36,163 bases of DNA. It comes from a virus. Each line of letters opens with the position of its first letter. The first letter of the stretch is position 1. The stretch covers positions 1-36,163 of the IMG/VR virus record IMGVR_UViG_3300005581_003613; one strand, 5' to 3'. Of the stretch, positions 11,806-19,354 are shown one piece after another. Made by a program: the position numbers and the translations under genes. The notes under the pieces are model-generated. The model was not told the DNA's origin. It searched no databases and saw only the letters and a program-made list of their open reading frames with translations.

Positions 11806-13680
11806 TTGAAAGCATTGCGTAAATTCGCAGCATTATCTGTCATAACATACGCAGCATTTTTTCCGTTACTATTTCCAACACCTGCATCAGCAGCAGAAGG
11901 CTTGACTGCCCAGGTTCACAACGTGCTGGGACAAAATGGCTCTCCTTACATACCGCAGGGAGATACCGCAACAGTAACAACAAATGTATCTAACATTGAC
12001 TTTCAATGGGGTAGTGGCAGTGTCCTTGGTGGTCCATCAGAAGATGTCATTGTAAGATTTACTGGGTCTATACGCAGTAACACAACTCAAGACATATCAT
12101 TTTTAGCAACAGCAGACGACGGTACAAGGCTGTACATTGATGGAGTTTTAGTAACAGATGACTGGGTTGACAAAGGTGGTGGGGGAACAATCTCTTCTCC
12201 AGTACCCTTTACAGCAGGAATCCCAAAGACCATAGAGTTAATGTATTATGAGAATGGTGGTGGTGCCTGGGTTCAATTACTGTGGGATCAATCTGGATCA
12301 ATGCAGGTTATTCCAACAGAAGCCTTCACTTCACAAGCAGCCCCAGTTGTTAAAACTATTGGTCCCCCAAGAAATTTAACTATAGCGAGTAGCGATACAT
12401 CAACAGTGTTAACTTGGGAAGCACCAGACACTGGAAACACACAGCCAGAAAGATATGCAATAAGTTTTAACTGTTCTGGGTGCAATGGTTGGGGGATTGC
12501 CACTGGAAATGTTGGCGGACCAAATTCTTTAAATACAACAATAACAATTGACCATTCCTTGCTAGATGGCCTTCGCCCTGCAGGAACAGTGTGGTCATTT
12601 CATATTAGATCAGATAACGATACGTTAGCGCTTTACTCTGAAAATTCAAATGTTGTTACTGGGTCTACGTATGTAGCACCAACACCTACACCTACTCCAA
12701 CGCCAACACCTACTCCAACGCCAACACCTACTCCAACGCCAACACCTACTCCAACGGCGACCGTTGAGCCTCAGCCCACTCCGACTCCCACACCCACACC
12801 AGAACCAACGCCCCAGCCAACACCAACGGCGACACCAACACCAACACCAACACCAACACCAACACCAACCCCAGAACCAAATCCATCTCCTACTCCTTCT
12901 CCCACTCCAACGGTAGTTCCAGTTGAGCCCACCCCGACTCCAGAACCTCAACCTTCTCCTCAGCCAACACCAACGCCTGAGCCAACTCCTGAGCCAACTC
13001 CTGAGCCAACTCCTGAGCCAACTCCTGAGCCAACTCCTGATCCGTCTCCTGAACCAAGTGTGACTCCAGACCCTGAGCCAACGCCTGAACCTGAGCCATC
13101 ACCAGACCCAACACCTGAACCTGAACCTGAGCCAACTCCTGAACCTTCTCCTGAGCCAACGCCAGAACCCGAACCAACTCCTGAACCTGAGCCATCTCCT
13201 GAGCCATCTCCTGAGCCATCTGAACCTCCAATTGTAGAAGAAGAATCTACTGTAGCAGAAGAGGTAGAAGAAGCAGTAGCAGATGCTTTGGCAGATGGAG
13301 TAGTTACTGAAGCAGAAAAAGAAATTATTGCTGACGCGTTAGTTGCAACCCTTGCTCCAGGTGAGGCTCTTACTGCCGCAGAAATTGCAGATGCTGGAAT
13401 TACTTACGCAGATCTTCCTGCAGAGACCCCTGTGGAAGTTCGTACTGACGAAAACGGCGAGGCAATTGTTATTACTGCAGAAGTTGCGGATGCATTAACG
13501 CTTGTTGAAAATCCCGCAGATCTTTTGGGCGCTGTTTTTTCAGACCCAGAAAAGGCTCTTCTTGCCTTGTTTAGCGTTGGAGCCGATATGTCTCCAACTG
13601 AAAGAGAAGAATCACAGCAAGTAGTTGTTGCCGCAATCATCGTGGGAACAATCGCAACCCTATCCATAAGGAGAATGTAA
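11806..13680 (+). CDS. Secreted PA14-FN3-(PT)n membrane-anchored surface protein
   Basis: TTG start, supported by GAGGGG 5 nt upstream. The 624-residue protein has a Sec signal peptide (about 1-29, cleavage after ASA). A PA14-type carbohydrate-binding domain follows (about 30-180, with [16 protein letters not shown]). Next are an FN3-like domain (about 185-286), about 185 residues of PT, PEPT and PSPEP repeats (about 291-475), an acidic helical region, and a C-terminal hydrophobic helix (about 606-619) ending IRRM. This is the build of a bacterial cell-surface protein: an anchor, a wall-spanning Pro-Thr stalk and a lectin-like head. In a phage it may be displayed on the infected cell to block superinfection or cause adhesion. 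There is no LPxTG motif. Confidence 0.8.
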
Positions 13681-13847
13681 TGAAAGACTTCCTAAATGAC
13701 ATGATTGGCCAAGTTTTTACAATCCTTGGTTTCTATGTTGCATGGGTAACCCTTGATGGGTCAGCAAAACCTGTGGTTCTTCAAGCCACTGTTTTCTGCC
13801 TATTTATTTGGGTTTTGTCCTATCCACTACGCCGTAATAAGGAATAA
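13680..13847 (+). CDS. Small two-helix membrane protein, holin candidate (55 aa)
   Basis: Starts in a TAATG overlap with the surface-protein gene. Two hydrophobic helices (about 9-25 and 31-49) are separated by a short polar turn, with a positive C-terminus (RRNKE). This is the layout of small class II holins. It competes with the 10360 product for the holin role. Another membrane protein follows. Confidence 0.6.
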   Translation: MKDFLNDMIGQVFTILGFYVAWVTLDGSAKPVVLQATVFCLFIWVLSYPLRRNKE

Positions 13848-13881
13848 TTCCTTCCGTGCGTCCATTTAAGGAGAACCATTA

Positions 13882-14241
13882 GTGACAACCACTTTTGCAA
13901 CCATAGGCATCATTGCAGGTGCCCTCATTAGTATAGGAATTCTCTTGAGTCCTTTTTACAAGAAGTTGAAGCGATGGTCTGCGTGGTTTGAGCGATTTAT
14001 GCGGGATTGGGAAGGCGAAGAAGAGGAGCCAGGCCGCGCTCGCGTGCCTGGGGTAATGGAGCGCCTTAACAAGTTAGACGGCGAGTTAAGCAACAACGGT
14101 GGCAGCACAACCAAGGATAAAGTCGACCAACTGCATGACAATCAAGCAATCTTTATGAAAAGCGTCTCTGAACGTTTATCTGCTATTGAAAATTGCCTAA
14201 CGGTTACCCCCACAGACGGCCCTAAACAAGAGAAGATATAA
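13882..14241 (+). CDS. DUF2746-like membrane protein with coiled coil
   Basis: GTG start after AAGGAG (spacing about 8). The 119-residue protein has one N-terminal membrane helix (about 5-25). A basic-aromatic stretch with WSAWFERFMRDWEGEEEEPGR follows, then PGVMERLNKLDGELSNNGG and a helical C-terminus. The order TM, DWxGE, PGVMERL and NNGG matches the DUF2746 phage family of actinobacteriophages, which usually lies near lysis genes. It probably acts in the inner membrane during lysis or entry; function is not established. Confidence 0.65.
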   Translation: MTTTFATIGIIAGALISIGILLSPFYKKLKRWSAWFERFMRDWEGEEEEPGRARVPGVMERLNKLDGELSNNGGSTTKDKVDQLHDNQAIFMKSVSERLSAIENCLTVTPTDGPKQEKI

Positions 14242-14243
14242 CC

Positions 14244-14603
14244 ATGGCAAATGTTCCAGCAGGTCGCGGTAACGCTTTTGCGACACTTTATGGTGTTGCA
14301 AATTCACTGATGTCTCAAGTTGGCGGCCCTCAACAAGGCTCAATAAATCAAATTGCGCAAATGGCCGCAATGCACCACGCATCGCTGGATAATCAGAGTC
14401 ACCAAGCAGAGTTACAAGAAACTGCTTTAGCAAATGAACATAGCCGTAGGATCCAATTTTTTGATTCTATAATGAAACACGCACAACCAGAAACTGTAGT
14501 AAGTTTCAAACACAGAGATATGTCCCTATCCCTTACTAAATCACCGACAGCCCCAGGTCGAGTCCCTGTTAAAAAGAACAGGGGAGGAAAAAAGAAACGA
14601 TAA
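14244..14603 (+). CDS. Hypothetical protein, basic C-terminus (119 aa)
   Basis: It begins 2 bp after the previous stop. The first 80 residues are Ala/Gln/His-rich helix (NQIAQMAAMHHASLDNQSHQ), and the end is very basic (RVPVKKNRGGKKKR). The composition suggests a small nucleic-acid or capsid-binding protein. No family is recognised. Confidence 0.6.
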   Translation: MANVPAGRGNAFATLYGVANSLMSQVGGPQQGSINQIAQMAAMHHASLDNQSHQAELQETALANEHSRRIQFFDSIMKHAQPETVVSFKHRDMSLSLTKSPTAPGRVPVKKNRGGKKKR

Positions 14604-14628
14604 TGCCTTTTGGCAATAAGGAGAACAA

Positions 14629-14922
14629 ATGATTTGTGCAAGTTGTAAAAAAGATGCGATGTTTGAGTACCGTTTAACACGTGGAAAATCGATCTTTTAT
14701 TGTGGCACCCATTTACCTAGGTTTTTAGAGCCACAACGCAAAGCAGGATTGTTAAAGATTACAGAGAGCCATGCTACAAATGAGGCTTCTGCCCTTGCAG
14801 CGTTGTCTGGGACCCCCGTTACTCCTGTAGAAGAACCAGAAGTTACTGAAGACGTTTCATTTGTTGAAACTCCAGTTACCACCACAACTGTAAAGAAAAC
14901 TACTAAAAAGTCTGCAAAATAA
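14629..14922 (+). CDS. Zinc-binding protein with low-complexity tail (97 aa)
   Basis: AAGGAG is 7 nt upstream. The N-terminal 40 residues hold MICASCKKDAMFEYRL and IFYCGTHLPRFL, giving C-x2-C and C-x2-H ligands like the DUF7455-type protein at 11035. The C-terminal half is Thr/Val/Glu-rich and ends in TTKKSAK, so it is probably disordered. Function is unknown. The next gene starts right after its stop. Confidence 0.65.
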   Translation: MICASCKKDAMFEYRLTRGKSIFYCGTHLPRFLEPQRKAGLLKITESHATNEASALAALSGTPVTPVEEPEVTEDVSFVETPVTTTTVKKTTKKSAK

Positions 14923-15165
14923 ATGAAGTTAATTCGCAAGTTCGCGATGCAGGGACATGCTGTACCATCGGGAGTGCACAGTCCTAGAGGACCGTTTCCG
15001 CCTGAAGTTTTAGCCCAACCTCGGATGGATTACGGCGATCAACACTCGGATTCCTTACACGTTGGATTAGATGATGTACGCTTCTTCAAATGCAGGGCTT
15101 GCGAAGAAGTACTTTTAGAGACTGAACTAACCAATCATGATTGTGAGGAAATAAATGGCTACTAA
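14923..15165 (+). CDS. Hypothetical protein with C-terminal zinc site (80 aa)
   Basis: Starts directly after the previous stop. The N-terminal half is Pro/Gly-rich. The C-terminus has FFKCRACEEVLLETELTNHDC, giving a C-x2-C then H-x-C set typical of a small zinc knuckle. It overlaps the next, structural-looking gene by 11 bp. Confidence 0.6.
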   Translation: MKLIRKFAMQGHAVPSGVHSPRGPFPPEVLAQPRMDYGDQHSDSLHVGLDDVRFFKCRACEEVLLETELTNHDCEEINGY

Positions 15166-15856
15166 TAACAACGGTAATCTTCTAGATACCGCAGGTGAAG
15201 TTGCAATTGACTTTGTATGGGGAAATTTCCCTATTCAACCAAACGACGCTCGTCCAGATGCAGCAAGTGCAACTCTTTCGACAACAGTCGCTACAAGAGT
15301 AGCAGGTCGTCTAGACCCAGCAGCAGATAACCACATCATCGCTCTTTCAGGATGGAATGGTTTTCCACTTTACAACCCAGATACAGCAGGTGAAGATGTA
15401 GTTGGTGCAACCGACTATGTACTCGTACCTTCAGTACTCGGTCTTACAACAACAGAGGCAGTTGACGCAATGAAGGATGCTTCATTGACAGTTACAACCG
15501 CAGCAGGAGCAGTAAACGCTGCTTCAACAATCACAGCAGTATCACGTACAGGTACAGCAGCAACAATCACCTCAACAGGTGCTGGTGCTAAGTACCCAGT
15601 AGGTACAAAGATCACTGTTGCATCTCTTGCGTCTCCAAATACTGACCTAAACGGTACTTGGACAGTCACAGCAGTTGCTACAAACTCAGTGTCGTTCACA
15701 ACTACAACTACAGGAGCCCTGTCAACATCAGGACTTACAGTTGCTGGTTTGACTGGCGCAGCAGCAACAATCAAGACTCAATCTCTTGCAGCAGGTGCAA
15801 ACTCAATTGCTCCAGCAGCAGCAGTAACAGTTACACCTTGGGCAACAGCGTCATAA
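15155..15856 (+). CDS. PASTA-like structural protein with inserted beta domain
   Basis: The 233-residue protein begins with a region of about 85 residues (IDFVWGNFPIQPNDAR). A PASTA-like start follows, VPSVLGLTTTEAVDAMKDASL (about 90-110), and its expected closing strands come only at the end (IKTQSLAAGANSIAPAAAVTVTPWA). Between them sits a Thr/Ala-rich beta domain with YPVGTKITVASL and LNGTWTVTAVATNSVSF. PASTA domains bind peptidoglycan stem peptides. A domain inserted inside one is unusual. It lies upstream of the terminase and is probably a virion decoration or head protein. Confidence 0.6.
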   Translation: MATNNNGNLLDTAGEVAIDFVWGNFPIQPNDARPDAASATLSTTVATRVAGRLDPAADNHIIALSGWNGFPLYNPDTAGEDVVGATDYVLVPSVLGLTTTEAVDAMKDASLTVTTAAGAVNAASTITAVSRTGTAATITSTGAGAKYPVGTKITVASLASPNTDLNGTWTVTAVATNSVSFTTTTTGALSTSGLTVAGLTGAAATIKTQSLAAGANSIAPAAAVTVTPWATAS

Positions 15857-15870
15857 TTTAGGGGTTTAAT

Positions 15871-16506
15871 ATGGTTCGTCCGTCAGGCGGTGCAGCACGT
15901 GGTCAGAAGATCTCTGCGCCGCCTGCGGGCGACCTAAACCTTCAAATAGGTAATCAGTTTGGGCCTCGTCAATTAGCGGGCATTGCAAAGATAACAGGAT
16001 TAGATTTTGGCGGAATTCCTACCGCCGCATCATCAGGTGAATTTGGTGAGTACCAAGACATCATCTCGTTGATGAAAGAAAAAGCAACATTAAATTTTTA
16101 CGACCCTAGTACGGGCGTAGCATTTCAAAATTATGGTGAGACTCCAGATATGGAAGATGAAGGGCCAGCAGAACTCTCTGTTGTACCTACTTCAACAATA
16201 AACCCAGAACGACCACGCACAGTAGCCGCTGGCTACGACAAAGAAAACAATAAAATTACAGTAGTTTTTCGTGACGGAACGTACTACAACTATTACCAAG
16301 TAGACCCAAACGAATGGCAAGCATTTAAAGCACGCGTTTCCAAGGGTCGTTACATTTACAATTACTTAGACTCCAAGCCTCGTGGCCCTGCAGACATCGC
16401 AGGTATCTCAGCCACTGCTCAAAGAGCCTTTTATAGAATTGCTCGTGCAAGTCAGATACACTATAAAGGTCGACCAGGAAAACCCCCTAAACCAAAGAAA
16501 CCGTGA
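15871..16506 (+). CDS. KTSC-domain phage protein
   Basis: The 211-residue protein has a Gly/Pro-rich N-terminal half and a KTSC domain at about 117-172: VAAGYDKENNKITVVFRDGTYYNYYQ followed by WQAFKARVSKGRYIYNYL. It ends with a basic Pro/Lys tail (GRPGKPPKPKKP). KTSC is named for lysyl-tRNA synthetase C-terminal sequences and is widespread in actinobacteriophages upstream of terminase genes; function is unknown. The ribosome binding site is TTAGGGG. Confidence 0.75.
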   Translation: MVRPSGGAARGQKISAPPAGDLNLQIGNQFGPRQLAGIAKITGLDFGGIPTAASSGEFGEYQDIISLMKEKATLNFYDPSTGVAFQNYGETPDMEDEGPAELSVVPTSTINPERPRTVAAGYDKENNKITVVFRDGTYYNYYQVDPNEWQAFKARVSKGRYIYNYLDSKPRGPADIAGISATAQRAFYRIARASQIHYKGRPGKPPKPKKP

Positions 16507-16507
16507 T

Positions 16508-16903
16508 ATGCCCAAGGTACACAACATCGGATCAAATCATTTTGTTCAGTTCACTAAGTTCCCATACACCTGGGGTAGTAAGTTACTCGTACGTGGTTGG
16601 ACACAAGAAATTGAAGAACCTTACAGAACTTCTCAACCATTCATAGTAAGATTGCCTGGATATAAAGCATTAGTACTTGGACGTTGGAGTGGTATGAGAA
16701 ACGAAGAAGAGGCCTTAAACGGAGCACTAGAAAGACGGGATGTTACATACGATGATTTTACGGAAAAAGCAGGATGGACCGCCCCAGAGCAAAGTAGAGA
16801 AGCGGGTCGCCAGGATATCTACTCCCGATTTGATCTTATGGATGGAGCAATCGATGTACATATTGGGCAAGAACTTGACAGGTTGGCAAAAACATCAGAG
16901 TGA
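16508..16903 (+). CDS. Hypothetical protein (131 aa)
   Basis: I start at ATG 16508, just after the KTSC stop; an in-frame ATG at 16382 lies well inside the KTSC gene. The product is a mixed alpha/beta protein with KLLVRGWTQEIEEPYRTSQPFIVRL and LGRWSGMRNEEEALNGALE. No family is recognised. Position just before the terminase raises the possibility of a DNA-packaging role, but no helix-turn-helix of a small terminase is visible. Confidence 0.6.
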   Translation: MPKVHNIGSNHFVQFTKFPYTWGSKLLVRGWTQEIEEPYRTSQPFIVRLPGYKALVLGRWSGMRNEEEALNGALERRDVTYDDFTEKAGWTAPEQSREAGRQDIYSRFDLMDGAIDVHIGQELDRLAKTSE

Positions 16904-16979
16904 CGCTGATTTAGACGAACTGCTTATGGGCGCAGAAGCGTTCTACGCAATTGCTAAAGAATTAAAGAAACGCTCTTAA
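16854..16979 (+). CDS. Small hypothetical protein before terminase (41 aa)
   Basis: The frame is open from 16740, but GGAG at 16844-16847 lies 6 nt before ATG 16854, so I start there; ATG 16842 is the alternative. The product MYILGKNLTGWQKHQSDADLDELLMGAEAFYAIAKELKKRS-type helix is acidic in the middle and basic at the end. Its stop abuts the terminase ATG, consistent with coupling. Confidence 0.45.
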   Translation: MYILGKNLTGWQKHQSDADLDELLMGAEAFYAIAKELKKRS

Positions 16980-18566
16980 ATGGCAGAAGAATACGACGAC
17001 CAAAAATTTGAAGAGATCAACCCAGAATTTTATCAAAATGATGAAAAACCTGTTGATGACCCTCTTGATGAACAACTAGACGAACTTTCACAACAGTTTG
17101 TTGAAAAATTAATTGACAAAATGATGGATTTTTTAAAGGTCCTTGTTGGTCACGATCTTCACCCATACCAAAAACCTTTGGCTCGTCGTATCATGGAATC
17201 TGTAATTATTAACGATGGCGAAGAAGTAACGGCACTTGCTGCACGCCAGTCTGGTAAATCTGAAATTGTTGCCGACACAGTAGCCACACTTATGGTTCTT
17301 CTTCCTCGTTTGGCAAAACTGTACCCCGATTTGCTTAGTAAATTTAAAGACGGTTTATGGGTAGGACTTTTTGCACCTACAGAGACACAGGCGGAAACCC
17401 TGTACGGAAGAACAGTAAACCGCCTTACCTCTGAGCGTGCGATAGAGATTATGGGTGACGCAGAGATTGACGACGCCGCTATTCGTGTAGGAGGAGTTAC
17501 ACGCCAAATTCGACTTAAAAAGTCAGGCTCTACAATCACAATGATGACCGCTAACCCACGGGCTAAAATTGAGTCTAAGTCTTTCCACCTTATTATTATT
17601 GACGAGTGCCAAGAAGCAGATGACTTTGTAGTATCTAAGTCAATCTCCCCAATGCTTGCTTACTACGCTGGAACAATGGTTAAAACAGGCACACCAACAA
17701 CAAGCAAAAACAACTTTTATAAGTCTATTCAATTAAATAAACGGAGACAAACAACGCGAGGAAATAGACAAAACCATTTTCAATGGGATTGGAAAGAAGT
17801 TTCTAAGGTTAATCTTAATTATGAAAAGTTTATTAAAAAAGAAATGTTACGTATTGGAGAGGATTCTGATGAGTTCCAAATGTCCTACAACTGCAAATGG
17901 CTTCTTGAAAGAGGCATGTTTATTACTTCGAACGCTATGGATGAGTTGGGCGACACTTCTCAGGAATTGGTCAAGGTATGGCATAAAACCCCAGTCGTTG
18001 TCGGCATCGACCCTGCTCGTAAAACTGACTCTACAGTCGTTACTGTGGTTTGGGTTGATTGGGATCGTCCTGACGAGTTTGGTTATTTTGATCATCGTGT
18101 CCTTAACTGGTTAGAAATGCAAGGAGACGATTGGGAAGAGCAATACTTTCAAATCGTAAACTTCCTCAGTAACTACGACGTTCTTGCAGTTGGGGTAGAC
18201 GCAAACGGTGTTGGTGACGCAGTAGCCCAACGTTTAAAACTTCTTCTTCCTAGAACCGAAGTTATGCCAGTAACCTCCAGCCCTTCTGAACAGTCAAAGA
18301 GATGGAAGCACTTACAGGCCCTTATCCAAAGAAAAATGATTGCTTGGCCTGCGCATGCAAAAACACGCCGACTTCGTACTTGGAAGCGGTTTTACCAGCA
18401 AATGACAGATGCCGAAGTTCAATACAAAGGACCAAACTTTTTGGTAGCAGCACCTGACGAAAACTACGCTCACGATGACTTTGTAGACTCTTTGTCAATT
18501 GCTTGTGCCTTAACTCAAGATTTAGTCATGCCAGAAGTAGTTGCTTCTAGCAATCCTTTTTTCTAG
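16980..18566 (+). CDS. terL: Terminase large subunit
   Basis: The 528-residue packaging motor has an N-terminal ATPase with Walker A ARQSGKSE (K93) and Walker B FHLIIIDEC (D208, E209). The C-terminal nuclease carries acidic residues in VVGIDPARKTDST (D344), AVGVDANGVG (D407) and HDDFVDSLS (D499/D500), the expected RNase H-like triad. It pumps phage DNA into the prohead and cuts it. Full length for the family. It begins right after the small gene upstream; I see no convincing terS. Confidence 0.95.
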   Translation: MAEEYDDQKFEEINPEFYQNDEKPVDDPLDEQLDELSQQFVEKLIDKMMDFLKVLVGHDLHPYQKPLARRIMESVIINDGEEVTALAARQSGKSEIVADTVATLMVLLPRLAKLYPDLLSKFKDGLWVGLFAPTETQAETLYGRTVNRLTSERAIEIMGDAEIDDAAIRVGGVTRQIRLKKSGSTITMMTANPRAKIESKSFHLIIIDECQEADDFVVSKSISPMLAYYAGTMVKTGTPTTSKNNFYKSIQLNKRRQTTRGNRQNHFQWDWKEVSKVNLNYEKFIKKEMLRIGEDSDEFQMSYNCKWLLERGMFITSNAMDELGDTSQELVKVWHKTPVVVGIDPARKTDSTVVTVVWVDWDRPDEFGYFDHRVLNWLEMQGDDWEEQYFQIVNFLSNYDVLAVGVDANGVGDAVAQRLKLLLPRTEVMPVTSSPSEQSKRWKHLQALIQRKMIAWPAHAKTRRLRTWKRFYQQMTDAEVQYKGPNFLVAAPDENYAHDDFVDSLSIACALTQDLVMPEVVASSNPFF

Positions 18567-18580
18567 TTCGACCACACAGA

Positions 18581-18596
18581 CCACCTAAAAAGGTGG
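18581..18596 (+). other. Perfect hairpin after terminase
   Basis: CCACCT-AAAA-AGGTGG forms a 6-bp stem 15 bp after the terminase stop. A second near-palindrome (18610-18624, GGAAA/TTTCC) follows. No T-run comes after either, so they may act as RNA processing or stability elements rather than terminators. Confidence 0.45.
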
Positions 18597-18646
18597 AAAC
18601 TATTACCTAGGAAAAGGCCTTTCCACAACATCCTTAAGGAGTCTAA

Positions 18647-19042
18647 ATGACAATTTCACCAGCACCTCGCTTACCAGAGCGTGCACCTCAGATTTACGAA
18701 ATGAAGGGCGCAGATAACGCAACTCGCCGTGGACCACTTCGCTTTGAAGAAGGCGTTGCAACAGATACAGATGTTCCTAATGATTTTATCAAGGGAATGC
18801 AATCTGGATCAGCAGTTGCTCCAGGACGTCCAAACCGCAATGCCCCAGTATGGCAAAAGTCCGCTGCTGAAACTCTTTCAGAGCGTGCACACGTAGGTTC
18901 TGCTGCCTGGGTTGAAGCACCAACGTTCCTAGGTGAGTTCGCACATGGAACAATGAACGATTATTCTGCTGCTCAAATTGAGACAGTTGTTCGTTCTGGC
19001 GGTCGCACACAGCGTCCAAACGCAACAGTCGTAAACGACTAA
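18647..19042 (+). CDS. Hypothetical protein between terminase and portal (131 aa)
   Basis: AAGGAG about 7 nt upstream fixes the start. The product is Pro/Arg/Gly-rich at the N-terminus and largely polar, with WVEAPTFLGEFAHGTMNDYS near residue 88. The composition is like that of small virion or head-associated proteins. No family is recognised. It is followed by a strong hairpin. Confidence 0.6.
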   Translation: MTISPAPRLPERAPQIYEMKGADNATRRGPLRFEEGVATDTDVPNDFIKGMQSGSAVAPGRPNRNAPVWQKSAAETLSERAHVGSAAWVEAPTFLGEFAHGTMNDYSAAQIETVVRSGGRTQRPNATVVND

Positions 19043-19060
19043 TTTAATACTGACGCCGAG

Positions 19061-19086
19061 TTGCCCCTGCACTAATGTGGGGGCAA
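19061..19086 (+). other. Stem-loop after gene 18647
   Basis: TTGCCCC (19061-19067) pairs with GGGGCAA (19080-19086), extended inward by CAC/GTG with a 2-nt bulge. No T-run follows. It may be a weak terminator or an mRNA-processing hairpin lowering portal expression relative to upstream genes. Confidence 0.5.
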
Positions 19087-19108
19087 TAAGGCTATCTTTG
19101 GAGGAGAT

Positions 19109-19354
19109 ATGAAGAAACCCGCTAACCCTAAGTTGTATGCAATGATCGTTGCACAAGCACGGGCTAAGTATTCTTCGTACCCAAATCCTGGCGCATCAGC
19201 GTGGGTCCATAAGAAGTACGTTCAATCTGGTGGACAGTTTATTGAGACCACTGAAGCAACACGTCGTGCAGGTATGGAAAAGAAAAAAATAGACGCAAAG
19301 AAGCGCAAACACCTTGAAGAGAAAAAAAACGATAAGGATAAAGGCAAGAAGTAA
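19109..19354 (+). CDS. DUF5872-like protein (81 aa)
   Basis: GGAGGAG lies 5 nt upstream. The first 50 residues, with KPANPKLYAMIVAQARAKYSSYPNPGASAWVHKKYVQSGG cut across two helices, match the DUF5872 pattern: K-P-x-N-P, Y/F-x-x-Y-P and A-W-x-x-K-x-Y. The C-terminus is a run of Lys/Glu/Asp. Such proteins are frequent next to structural genes in large environmental phages; function is unknown. TAATG overlap with the portal gene. Confidence 0.6.
   Translation: MKKPANPKLYAMIVAQARAKYSSYPNPGASAWVHKKYVQSGGQFIETTEATRRAGMEKKKIDAKKRKHLEEKKNDKDKGKK

Noticed and set aside
12646-13231. Long open frames on the minus strand rich in Trp/Cys or Gln/Ala/Leu
   Set aside because: These are complements of the Pro-Thr/Pro-Glu repeats of the PA14 protein; composition is an artefact and no starts are supported.
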